Of a stretch of 64,000 nucleotides of DNA, positions 12,335-22,952 are shown piece by piece (positions within the stretch are counted from its first letter, which is position 1; every line of letters begins with the position of its first letter). The stretch spans positions 124,001 through 188,000 of the forward strand of contig BLJB01000048.1 in the NCBI GenBank assembly GCA_013423325.1, in the 5' to 3' direction. A program made the position numbers and the translations under genes. The notes under the pieces were generated by a model. The model did not search any database. It was not told the DNA's origin and worked only from the letters and a program-made list of their open reading frames with translations. This DNA is from Usnea hakonensis. Its lineage: Eukaryota > Ascomycota > Lecanoromycetes > Lecanorales > Parmeliaceae.

Positions 12335-13402
12335 ATGGGAAACGAGGTTCCACAACCATCCAATGGTTTTGTACGCGCTGCTCGAAAGGTGTATAATCCC
12401 ATTGGATTTCAGAAGGGATATGATTTCACGCTATGTATGTCTTTCACAGATATGACCAACAGTAATATGCAAACTTAAAGACCTGAAGGGTTCATCTTCG
12501 CCGGAGCCCTGTTCGGATTTGTACTCGCCCGCCTTCAATACCTTTCCATTGCCGGCAATTTTCACGACGGAGCAATATCAGGAGAATGGTACTAGATGAG
12601 AAGCGGCTATAGGCGAATCGGCATCACTCTGCACCTTGCGACAATACTTCCAGCTGGTCTTCTAGTCGTACTCCAATTCATACCTATCATCCGCCACAAA
12701 GTCATTCTTTTTCACCGCATGAACGGCTATGTCATACTCCTCTTACTTCTGCTCTCTAATGCCGGTGCTCTGATGCTCGTACGCCACTCAGTCAGCGGCG
12801 GCATCGAAACTCAGTCCTATCTCCGACTACTAGTCATCATCACGACCATAAGCGCAGCCTTAGCATACTACAACATCAAGCGAATCCAGATCGATCAACA
12901 CCGTGCTTGGATGCTACGCACTTGGTTCTATGCGTGCAGCATCATCACACTACGCATCAATATGATCATCAGCGTTGTCATCATCTCTCAGACTGGTGGC
13001 TACTATCATGCCATGCAATGCGATGAAATCGCATTCATCTACGCCGATAAAGCTCAAGAAGGATTCAAAGCGGATTATCCACAATGTTCCATGACCAACG
13101 GCACCACGGACGGTTGGGTCGCCGTCAGTGCAAAGTTGTTTGGAAGCAACGTACCTCGGAAAGGCAGTGCTTTTGACGTCACATTTGGGACAGCTGGCTG
13201 GATCGCGCTCGTCATGCACGCTGTTGGCGTTGAGATCTACCTTCGCCTTACCCCGCGAGAGAACAATAGACTTCGTGTTGTTAGCTATCAGCGCCAGCTG
13301 GAGGCTGGCTTTAGCCATCCTGGCAGCTCGGGCCTCACAGCTGACCGCTTAGGAGACACAGATCCGTGGCAGCCTCCTCGCCCAAACGAAAGTGATAAAT
13401 AA
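12335..13402 (+). pseudogene. DUF2306 multi-pass membrane protein with an in-frame TAG
   Basis: Exon 1 is 12335-12434 and exon 2 starts at 12489 (54-nt intron, phase 1, Trp at the junction). The frame then runs to 13402 except for one TAG at 12593-12595. The conserved DUF2306 body lies on both sides of the stop: FIFAGALFGFVLAR before it, and HLATILPAG, QFIPIIRHK, FHRMNGY and HRAWMLRTW after it. Several hydrophobic segments indicate a polytopic membrane protein, about 336 residues if the stop is read as an amino acid. An ATG follows the TAG directly, so a 268-residue N-terminally shortened product is also possible. Recent nonsense mutation, sequencing error and readthrough all fit. No splice option removes the TAG without losing conserved residues. 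Confidence 0.7.
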
Positions 13403-14639
13403 GGTCGCGACTGATGTTTGCTAAGAAGTCTCATTCCATGGCGTCAGTAATGGTCAGTCACAAAGCCGGGATTCTCTACAAGCGGCGGCAACACGGACCA
13501 ACCGAAAGACTGTGAGATCGGCACCGAATTTTCTTGCATGTGCCCTGCGTATATGATTCCCGGCGGCTGCTCTCGTAGAAGCCTTTAACAGCCGTCTGTA
13601 GCGTGGCCATGAAGGACGTCTGGACATGAAGTACCCTCTTTACCTGAGGTATTGGCCCTGGATGATCACACTGAACATGCTCCGGAAAGGCACAATTTTG
13701 TTACCCCAAGCCAGTCTTCACAGATACCCCCATAGATACCGACCGAGCTTTTAGAATTTGTTCTTTCAATTCTATCGCTTAGAAGGGAAATTGAAAGTTC
13801 GCGATTGATATTTTTGTTGCTGTTCTTAGGGACTAGCAGGTGGCAGGATGCAGCTACCCTGAAGTTTATAGGAGAAAGGAACAAGGTTGTGATAAGCAGA
13901 GAATATCGTTTGGATGTAGGGCCATGACGTTGGTGATTAATAAGATGGCATAGTGTAGCTAAATAACAGGATATTTAACGAGAAATACGAGTCCGAGAGT
14001 ACCGCCGTAGGAAAATAGAGATAGGTATATTATAGAAATAGGTACCAGGAACAGCCTGGAACTTAGAGAACTAATTGTTGATAGGCGATGTCAGCCTCCG
14101 TGGTCTGGCCTGTCAGCTCTACCAACTTGCTTGCCTATCTCAATCTCTGGTAAAGATGGCCAGCTCTCAGCCCTCGTTCTCTACATCAAACATCCCAGAT
14201 TCATATCACGCGCAACTAACAATCTCTAACTCATAATAGGGTTCTCGTACACGGATCTGGTGGGTCGCTCTGATTGCATTGGCGGAGGAGAGGGGTTAAA
14301 AGTCATGATAATGGAAAAAAACGATGATGAAGGGTTTGTGGATAGACATAAAGTAAGTTCTGGGGATAATGAATATACCTCGGCAGCGGGGCAAATAATG
14401 GGTCACTACACCCTTCTGCCCTACGAGCCATTTGATTACCTTATATTAAAACCGACCTGATTGGTTTCCAAGCATACAAGTAACGGGCAAACGGCACTTG
14501 CCCTGGCCATACAACATAAGGTATTTTGCATCCCTAGGACTAAAAATATTTCTCGAAACATTTGATGAATAAGAAAAGGCAGACATAGCTGACGATTTGT
14601 GCCCCTCCGATGTCTCATCTTTGTCTCCCATTTTCTGTC
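13403..14639. other. intergenic, nothing recognised
   Basis: AT-rich sequence with short frames only. No homology to the small-protein family flanks was noticed before about 14650. Confidence 0.4.
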
Positions 14640-15310
14640 ACACCGGCCATCTTTCCACCAAAGCTCTTAACAAAAAAATAATCTTCGAACTTGCCCTTCC
14701 AGCATCTCTCAGAAAGGCGCCAGAGCAAGCTCCTAAATTCTTCCAGACCACAGCCGTTAGTGCCACAGACTTTTGAGCGACATCTCTTCTCTCGGTTTCT
14801 ATCTTTGACTGTTCCCGGCGGTTTTGTGTTCGACCATGCTCCACAATTCCACCTCTCGCTGTCTTTGCCTTGGCTACTTCTGTTGCGTGCTTGAGGCCAT
14901 CGACCTCGAGAAATAAGACCTTGTATTGACAATTAGGATGGCACCGTCCCATCTGATGTCATCATCAGAAGCCTCATACTCGTTACCTACCAGCTTGTGG
15001 GGCGGTCGTTAGACGGTAATTGCACCACCCTTCCTGCGTCAGGCCCAGTCTGCGCTTTGCCGTGAAGCTGTTAACCTACGAAGTCTCTTAACTAACCGAA
15101 CGTTCTCTACACAGTATCTGCAAAACAGGGTAGGCGTCAGTCTTCTTGTCTCGTCCTCTCAAGCCTCACTTATTCCCATCATCCGCTCGGCCTCTCAAAT
15201 AAATACGTTGGTGCTTGCTGTAGCCAATGACTGGCATAGGATTGTGCCCCTCGTTCAAGGAGCCCCAAGTTTCCTTCTCTGAACGTGTCACAATGGCCAA
15301 CGTGATTGGA
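14640..15310. repeat. diverged duplicate of the small-protein family flanks, with a possible remnant start (copy F)
   Basis: About 14850-15060 matches 3320-3500 (shared GCTACTTCTGTT, ATGTCATCATC and GGCGGTCGTTAGAC blocks). About 15020-15250 matches 1340-1560. The sequence CACAATGGCCAACGTGATTG at 15290-15309 looks like a family start, but the frame closes after about 17 codons and no family body follows. Confidence 0.5.
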
Positions 15311-15887
15311 GGGACTTCTGAAGAACTCGCAAAGGAGGCCTCAAAATAGTCATTATCTATGGCGACAATCAGGACTAAATAGCCTTGGCAGAAATTCCCC
15401 TGCACCATGGTTCCACTTGCGCTTGAAGCTCAGACACGTTGGACCCAAGAATATTGGACTTCATGTACACTTTCGAAATCAGCGTACGTGGACTGCCGAA
15501 AAAGCTCCAATCTCTACCAAGTTCTTCAGGGCCCTCTCGAACAACCCTCACCTACTTGCTGATCCATTGCTTAGACATAGCACCTCGAAACAGCCTTCGC
15601 CATTGCCGCTAGTACCCAATTACAATATGTATATATTTATTATACTCTATGAGGAGCCTTGTGTCCCTCCACCCGCGGAATTGGTAGATATAACCCCGAG
15701 AGTTACACCAAGCACGTGGGCTGCTGCTGACGCTTCTACCAAAGCACGCCGTCTCGAGTCGGTACACCCGCTCTGAGCACTGCACCAACCACGCCCTGTG
15801 CGCTGTCACCTCAGCTAGCAACCTGGTTTCCTACGAGCCAACGCCATCATTCCAATGTAAAGTGGACTTACTTAATAGGGTGGAGTG

Positions 15888-16100
15888 ACATTCCTGTAGA
15901 ATATGTGGGTATAGTGGTAGACATGTGACCCAAAGATGACAAAGTAAGCGTGTGGGCCTTCAATCCTGAAAACGAAAATATCCTTCGGTTCCAAAACTAA
16001 CATACAGCTAAAATTTACAAGGTTTGGCCGCGCAAAGAATGAGAGAGATCGGAACAAAGGCGATTCTGATGACCGCGATATTCCTTTCAATGATACCTTC
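15888..16100 (+). pseudogene. decayed copy D of the small-protein family
   Basis: Aligns with copy C: CCTGTAGA near 15894 corresponds to the codons before the G-M-V-V strand, then GATGACAAAGT and TTCAATCCTGA match the DKV and N-P-x-D parts, and a later segment matches the D-D-R-x-I-P-x-N motif. There is an in-frame TGA where copy C reads on, plus deletions in the middle. Homology ends near the N-D-T equivalent of NGT, much as copy A ends, and family leader sequence follows. Confidence 0.55.
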
Positions 16101-16163
16101 CTTCACTCCCAACATCATATCACCAAAGCATGTGATAATTTTAAACGTGATGGGGATGTTACA

Positions 16164-16467
16164 ATGGCAAACATGTATATCATTTGGGCATGATGGTGGT
16201 GCTATAACGCGTTGACAAAGTGAGAGTCTGCACTATCGATTCCGGAGACCCGACTGCGAAAGATATTCCCCTTTCCGGAACAAAAGCATGTACCCATCAC
16301 TGCCAGAATAGAGCAGAGATGAAGAGTTGCAAGAAGTGAAAGGGGCAAGTGTCGCAAAGAGGTGAAAGAGGGTAAGCTCAAGAATGGAGTTCCTCTCAAT
16401 GATTCTCCCCTACGACAACAGATAACGGTGCGGACTAGAAGGTAGGTTGGGTAGGTACCGATCGTAA
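16164..16467 (+). pseudogene. decayed copy E of the small-protein family
   Basis: Begins ATGGCAAAC, like copies B and C, then loses about five codons and is broken by a TGA and frameshifts. Matches to copies A and B can be followed through the G-x-V-V strand, the G-D-P-T turn, the basic helix, GVPLN and a TAA at the homologous place. The 3' flank (16468-16620) also matches that of copy B. D and E lie in the same order as A and B, so the pair may have been duplicated as a unit. Confidence 0.6.
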
Positions 16468-16929
16468 AAGAATTGCGATGGCTCATGCGAGAATGCTACA
16501 TAGAATATGGTGAATCGCCTCACCATCATCACAATGGTTGGGGTTTTCGATTGGCGTTCAAAATGAAGTCATGTGCTGCTTTCCATAAAATTGCACCTAC
16601 ACCATCCCACTGTACCCCTTGTTTAGAGATTACATAAAGCAGCAGCGCCTGCTTCCAATAAGAACGTTTGTAACCAAACCACATATCCTAGCGATGCCCG
16701 AAAAGAATTGCCCGCTAATAATAGAGAAAGGGCAGCATCCTCTCTATACCCAAACTCCGGTCGTGAAGCCTTGGCCTACGAAATCATTTGACCAACTGAA
16801 GGCTCCCTACACACTCTGTACTTTGGGACCGGGCGCCCTTTTTACGTGTCATCCACACAAGTTTTGCTTATCCTATCTTTTGCCTGCCGCCACCATGCAG
16901 GCACCCTTCACCCATACTTTCTATCCAAT

Positions 16930-17038
16930 AAGGCAATGTCATATCCTCTTTTCATCAAGGCAGAGAAGGCAATGTCAAATTCTTATTTGCGCCAAGGCAC
17001 AGAAGGCAGTATCACAATCTATTTTTCATCAAGGCAGG
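16930..17038. repeat. three-copy tandem repeat of about 36 bp
   Basis: Three units (16930-16965, 16966-17002, 17003-17038), each beginning AAGGCARTRTCA and ending in a CAAGGCA-type motif. They lie just upstream of the promoter region of the gene at 17435. No coding function is suggested. Confidence 0.65.
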
Positions 17039-17137
17039 GTGCCTGTCTCCCCCTTTGAGAATGTGTGACACAGGACTGCCACGTAATAGTCTCTGTCACA
17101 ATATAGCATTTCGAAAGGCTGAGACTCCTGCAATAGG

Positions 17138-17143
17138 TATAAA
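17138..17143 (+). promoter_or_regulatory. TATA box candidate for the gene at 17435
   Basis: TATAAA preceded by GCAATAGG and followed by a strong CT-rich tract (17155-17190), a common arrangement in highly expressed fungal genes. It lies about 290 bases before the ATG. The CT-rich tract resembles the region near 1650 upstream of copy A. Confidence 0.45.
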
Positions 17144-17434
17144 GAGAGCTCCTCGCTCTCTTCTCTCTTTCTTTCCCTCATACACCCTCCCACTCTACAC
17201 ATACAGTGAACCCACCCAAGCACCAAAAATACCATTCACACATACTCTCCACACACAAACCTCGCATACAGTTACCCTCTCCACACGTCATACACCTCCA
17301 GATCATACACGGAATACAATCCACGTGAGTAAGCACGCAAAGTATCCACAAACACAGCTAACCTTGCACAAGAGAATCGTCCCTGCACCTCAAACTCGGT
17401 CTATCAAACAGCAGCGACTCTATCTGACTCTAAA

Positions 17435-17832
17435 ATGGGTTACTCACAGTTTACCGATCCCAAGACGGGCGTTCTCTACGAATTGGCAGTCAACCCCATT
17501 GTTACGAATCCTCGTGGTACGTACACGGATGGGGAACTTGCTGATACCGAGACTGATCCTAGAGAATTGTAGAAAACTGTTTCAATTTCGGGAGTGTGAA
17601 AAAGCACTCGAAACCAGGTTGCCCCCAGCAGGAGGAGTTTGTCACGATACGGGTCGAATTCTCCCCCAACGACAAACAGGACAAGGTGACACTCAAAAAA
17701 TCGGCTGCAGAGGAGGCTAGGTTGGAGGCTGGAGGCACATGGAGCGTTGGAATGTCGGTGATTGTCGTGTTTCCTGAGCCGGGCAAGAAATGCTATGTCA
17801 GGAACGCCTTGAGTAAAGGCCTGAAATACTGA
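17435..17832 (+). CDS. small hypothetical protein (113 aa), possible distant member of the same family
   Basis: Exons 17435-17516 and 17573-17832, joined in phase 1 by a 56-nt intron with GTACGT donor and TTGTAG acceptor. The product has no signal peptide or membrane segment. A V-L-Y-E-L-A-V-N-P strand and turn near residue 15, a K-K-S-A-A-E-E-A helix, and two C-terminal strands with S-V-G-M-S-V-I-V-V-F resemble in order the strand-turn, A-A-E-E helix and C-terminal strands of copies B and C. Identity is low, so relationship is an inference supported by position and a similar CT-rich promoter tract. Copies B and C have no intron. Confidence 0.55.
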
Positions 17833-19439
17833 TAATTTCTGATTTCGTCAGAATTCGGCACCAATACCGGCACCAGCACCGGCACCAGCACATCATTCAT
17901 TCCCTTCTTTCATCTTAGTAACAGCACCTAATTCCATAGAAAATACTCATAACCCAACCATCTGTTCCAGTGATACCATGTGAAAACGTCTACCTTTAGG
18001 GACAAAAAAATCCTATAGCTCGACTCCGTTGTTTTCAAAAAAAAAAAAAAAACCATCGTATGTTTGCCGGTCGCGTGTACCTTGGTACTTTACTAAACAT
18101 GTCATGAGCGAGCATTCCCTGCCCCATGTACACAAAACTGCTTCCATTACCAAAAATATTCACGTCAAAGAAAGAGAATGGGCCATTTTGTAAGTTCTAT
18201 CTAAGGACCACTCGCCGCTTTACCGACCTTACACCGCCGTTTCCACCATGGAGCCTCTGCTTCCATAGACGGTGATTCTGCGTCATCGTGCTATTTCACG
18301 AAGACTGTTAGGTGATTCCTTTCGACAAGGCACACTCTTTTCCTTTCCCTATCACATCAGGACTAGCATAGACTAAAACGTACCATGAATAGACACTACT
18401 GCCTATCAGCGCGACACTCGAGTATGTCGATGGGTTGCAGATCTGAGTAGACGTTCGGGCTTAACAGGTCCGAAGCATAACGCCCGAATCTATGATTGAG
18501 CGTTAATTTTATCTCATCACTGTCATTTACACCTTATATTCACCTCAGACAGCTAAGAGACTTACTTAGTGGTGCGCCCGTATGCTTTCAACTCGGCACA
18601 AGATTTCTTTTCCAGGTCTTGAAGCCGGTCACGGCTTTTGTCTACAACAGTTGGGCGTATTGTACCAAACTCTCTCAGGGCCGCTTTGGATACGGACAGG
18701 GCGTGTCATAGAGGTTTTGAAGGAACCTGACAGCCCCAGTCGGACTCCTACTTGTTGGTCATATCTCTCGCTTTGATTGCCGAGATCATCGAAGATAGCA
18801 CCGGACAAAGGCAAGAGGATGAATTCTATAAACTCTCATATACAAAACAGGAGCATACCCATCATTCTGTTTTCGTCTCATAGTCTTCGAAGACGCTCAA
18901 GCTAATTCAAACGAAACTTACCCACTTTATGATCTCGCCATACTCTAAGTACTTACAAGCTGCACCACATCTAACGATAGTGGTCCATTGTTTAAGTAAA
19001 AGATCAACCTATCGCCTTTGACTTCGCAATGCAATAAATTCTAGGAAATAAGACTGACCATAAACTCTCGTACTAGAAACTTTCAAACCTACTTTAAAGA
19101 AGTTGTGCTGTCTATGATTTTGATTTACGATATTCTCTTTCATGCAGCCATCTCTACTCTTGAACATACATTCAAAAGCGAAAGTAAGTGGAGGCAACGA
19201 TCTTGATTGGGTATAGCTGCGTAAGCCTTGCTGCGGACCGCTCAATGCAGTCTAGCAAATTGGGCTGTGGCGCGCGTGCTGCGCCATGAGCGGCGAAATC
19301 TCGAGTTTTGAATTTTCAACACGTCCTGAATTGCTCTCACACTTTTGCCCAGTGCCTTAAGAGCTCCGATAAAGTACTGTTGTACGCAACAATGGATGAA
19401 AGTAAGGGATGAGTTCAGCTACCATAGCTAGTGCAAATC
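17833..19439. other. 1.6 kb intergenic with simple repeats
   Basis: A (CCGGCACCAGCA)-type microsatellite lies at 17856-17892 and a run of about 16 A at 18037-18052. No gene-like frame is seen. The last 100 bases are the 5' region of the next gene. Confidence 0.5.
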
Positions 19440-20774
19440 ATGGCCGAGGCTGTTGGTCTCGCTTCAGCAATTGTCAGCCTTGTTTCTACCGCCTATTCAT
19501 CATGTCAAAAGTTGTACAGCACTTTTGATGGGCTACGCAACGCTCCAAAACATATCGCGACGATATCGAACGACCTTGAAGACTTCTACCTTGTGCTAGG
19601 GACAATTCAGGAGCTTTTGGATGACAAAGAGTTCTCCGCTAGTATAGTGCAATATGCTCGGTCAGAAAATCTTTGCGGTGTGCTCGATCACTGCTTAATG
19701 ATCTTCGAGGATCTGAACATCATCATCTCCGAATACCAAGGTCACAGTAAGGACTCGAAAAACGGATCTTGGCAACGATTGAAATGGACCTTCAAAAAAC
19801 CAAAAGTCGATGACCTCCGAAGCAACTTGATGGGTTGCAAGGCCACCCTGAATATGGCAATATCTGTAGCCAACTGGTCAGTGTATTTCGCGTGAGAAAC
19901 ATGGGTTATTGACAGATGTAGCTATAATATGCGAGCGACGAGTGCATCTACCGCTCGGATCGAAGAAGACGTGGCTGCCCAACGACAAGCTTTGAGCAAA
20001 CTCCCGGAAATCTTGCAACAGATGGAGGACCTTAGGGTCGCGCAGTTGCCCCAGGCTCTTCCTCACGGCGCGGTCGATAGAGCCGGTATCAAGATTGACT
20101 ATGGCTTTGCATTGAGGCGGCACACCGACGACGCCGCATCGATATGTTCAGACTTGAATACCCCATCGGCGCCGAGCCTCCAGGTCAGCGCATTTGAGAG
20201 TAGCAACGGTCAGCTAACCTCAAGATTCTACACGGCACCAGAGTCTCAGGGCAGTAACTCTATTGACCGCCAGACCTCCAGGAAGTGCACTCAGATTCTC
20301 GTCCGTAACGTTGGACTATACAAGACCATAGCATTACAGGTTATGCCCGATCATACCATCGATACGATTAAATCTTTGGTCCGTGCTAGGATCGGTCTGG
20401 AAATTGCCGAATTCGAGCTACTTTACTCAAGCCGTGTTTTGGACTCGTCGGACAGATCGATTGCTGACTACGGAATCCCTCACGATGCAACATTAACTTG
20501 CATTTCCTTCAGACTAAATCAGCCGCCACCGCCCGTAACGCCGCAAGAGATATATCTCATGGACCTTACCCACAAGAAATATCAACTTTATGTGACCAAT
20601 CATACAAAGGTATGTGAGGTCAAAGAGATGCACGCAAACCAGCAGGGCGGTGATCTCAAAGCGGCGGGTATTACTTTGATCTATTGGGGCCAACATCTCC
20701 AGAATGATCGCCGATTGTACGAAGATGGCATCGGTCCTGGGTCTACAGTGTATATGCAGTGTATATGGTATTGA
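19440..20774 (+). CDS. STAND N-terminal helical domain with two C-terminal ubiquitin-like domains
   Basis: Exons 19440-19876 and 19922-20774 (45-nt intron, phase 2, Cys at the junction; using the earlier CAG would create a stop) give 429 residues. Residues 1-200 (MAEAVGLASAIVSLVSTAY start, then helices) look like the fungal STAND N-terminal/SesA/HeLo-like domain. After a Ser/Pro-rich linker come two ubiquitin-like folds: residues about 270-343, with L-L-Y-S-S-R-V-L-D and S-I-A-D-Y-G-I matching the ubiquitin pattern LIFAGKQLED / TLSDYNI, and about 354-429, with L-I-Y-W-G-Q-H-L-Q-N-D and Y-E-D-G-I. The protein ends WY without Gly-Gly, so it cannot be conjugated like ubiquitin. Function is unknown; adaptor or signalling roles are inference. 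Confidence 0.75.
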
Positions 20775-21845
20775 GAGTACCGACCCGATGAACAAATGAG
20801 TTCCAACAACACAGAGAGTGATATCAATACGGGGTTGAAAAGAAGAGATGGGTCAGAGACCCTGAAGTTCCATCGCCCGCTCCTTTTGGGGTTTACAAAT
20901 CATGCAGAGAAGCGTACATCGCGGCATTACATAGCAAGTCATTGGAGATGCGAGTCATTTTTATTGAGCTAAAGGCACTGCATGGTCTTTACGAGTCATT
21001 GAGACCATCTTTATCTGCTTCATTTTGGTAGCTAAGCTCACAGTTCTCATAACCTCACGAATTGATTCCTATGGTTAACATGCGGAACTATCGACTTGAG
21101 ATGTAGGAGAGCTGTAGAAGTACAATTGCATAATGGTAAATATCAAAGCTGACGGTAGAGTATATCAGACCTGTCTTAGCTCACTACCTGTGACATATTA
21201 CATGGCAGCTTGTAGCGAGCGCTAGAAGTAGTAGTTACTAGTAGCGAAGGAGTTTGTGAGCATCGAAAATAGGGACGAAAATGTTTGGACAGAAGCAAGG
21301 AGCATTGACTTTCTAAGCAAATACGGGGTCAAGGTAGGGCTGATTGCTGCGTAAACCCGTTGACCAGGAATTGGGACTGGCCCCGAGGTAAGCTATGCTA
21401 CCTAATGTTCTAGTGTAATACATGTGGGAACTCGGTCAGAGATCCAATCTGTGCCCATATTAGATACGGTATTTAGATATCTCAATGGCTCCACTTGTCA
21501 TGTTAGGATATTCGGGGGCTTCCTAATAGGAAATTTTTTGACGCGGTTGTCGCCTAAAATCTGCTCAATCCGCTTTGTCAAAGCGAAAATGATGCCCTTT
21601 ACCAGTCTCAGTACAATTGGTACTCTAGATCGCGTAACATGACACGCATATCTAGTTGAATCGGAAGTGAAATCCGAGACAACCCTGCGCAATTAAACAT
21701 AAGGTAAAAATCCTATAAGAAGACCTATGGAATCAAAAGCTTACGAAAAGTACGAGTCTCTCTAAGGAATTAATTTGGTGCTGGAAGGCATCAATCAATA
21801 TATAGTTCTGACGGCAACGGCAATTTAAAAGGAAGGTCTTTGACC
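20775..21845. other. 1.1 kb intergenic, nothing recognised
   Basis: AT-rich, with only short frames (such as 21424-21642) that lack family features. Confidence 0.45.
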
Positions 21846-21956
21846 ATGTTTGTACCATTCTTTCTATTGCTTGTAGGATATTCTCCTCTAAGTCTTAGAG
21901 CAGACATTCTTCGTAAAGCCACATCTCAACCTTGGATCACATTGTCTAACCAAACG

Positions 21957-22569
21957 ATGGCCACCAGTGAGACTATGAGCACCAATTCCGACATTGATCT
22001 CATAATCTCCTTCTGGTTCGACCCCCGCTACCCTTATACGCGCTGGTTCATCCCATCTGCCGCTCTTGACGCAGAAATCACCTCTAAATTCGGCCAACTC
22101 GTCTCAACTGCCCCGTACCACCGACAGTCTCGACGACTGGGCTCTGTCCCCCAAAGGCGCCCTCGCGCTACTCCTCCTCCTGGACCAATTTCCGCGTAAT
22201 GTATACCGCGATTCCGCAGAGGCTTTCGACTCCGACCAAAAAGCCCTCGCTATTGCCACGCGAGTAGTTGCGCAGGGTTTCGATCGAGCAATGCCGCTCG
22301 TGCAGCAGGCATTCTTTTATTTACCCTTCGAGCATAAGGAGCAATTGCTCAGTCAGGTCGCTTGCGTATCTTTCTTTGAAGGGCTGGCCGGACGAACAGA
22401 GGCAGAGTCGCAAGAACAGCAGTTTGCCGATAAATGCGTTAACTACGCTGTCCGCCATAGAAACGTGATTGCAAAGTTCGGTCGAATCCCGATAAGAAAT
22501 AAGGTCTTACATAGGGTATCGACGCCAGAAGAGCTTGAATTTTTGAAGACACACCCTCTCGGGTTTTAA
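21957..22569 (+). pseudogene. DUF924 family protein with an apparent +1 frameshift
   Basis: The 5' part from ATG 21957 (an upstream in-frame ATG at 21846 adds a hydrophobic leader) encodes the family opening: I-I-S-F-W-F-D, R-W-F, D-A-E-I and F-G-Q-L. The conserved remainder, beginning L-D-D-W-A-L-S-P-K-G-A-L-A-L and including D-Q-F-P-R-N-V-Y-R, L-P-F-E-H-K-E, and F-G-R-I-P-I-R-N, is in the next frame and ends at 22569. The switch falls between about 22094 and 22128, near a CCCC run. No intron of normal size fits there. A disabled gene, an assembly error in the C run, or a programmed shift are the options, in that order of likelihood. The biochemical role of DUF924 proteins is unknown to me. 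Confidence 0.7.
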
Positions 22570-22952
22570 AGCAGCGGCAAATTTTCCAAAAGAAGTGCCA
22601 AGCAATTCGCAAGCTTTGTGCATAAGCTAATACTTACTGGCGGAAAGTAATGCTGCAATATCTCCATACTAATCACTACTCCATCCTTTTCAACCGAGGA
22701 AGTACTCAACAATAAGTCTGCTGGAAATGGGCGGCTTTGATGACGGGGAATGTGAGGATATAAAGCTTTCCATACCTGTGGGCAGTAATTTTACATAACA
22801 ATAATAACTGAGAAGCCTTCATCTTCCGGAAATTCCGCAGCTATGAAGAGTATCATTACCTGAGCTCCCTCCATCAGCTCACTTTCTCCCTACTCGCCAG
22901 CATCGAGCATCGACTCTCATTATTACTTGACACTATAGGCAGGTATCCGACA

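Noticed and set aside
14615..14952. Two overlapping minus-strand ORFs of about 105 residues
   Set aside because: They lie antisense to the duplicated family flank and have no motifs or homologous frame at the other copy.
16930..17038. CRISPR-like array
   Set aside because: Adjacent diverged repeats without spacers, in a eukaryotic genome.
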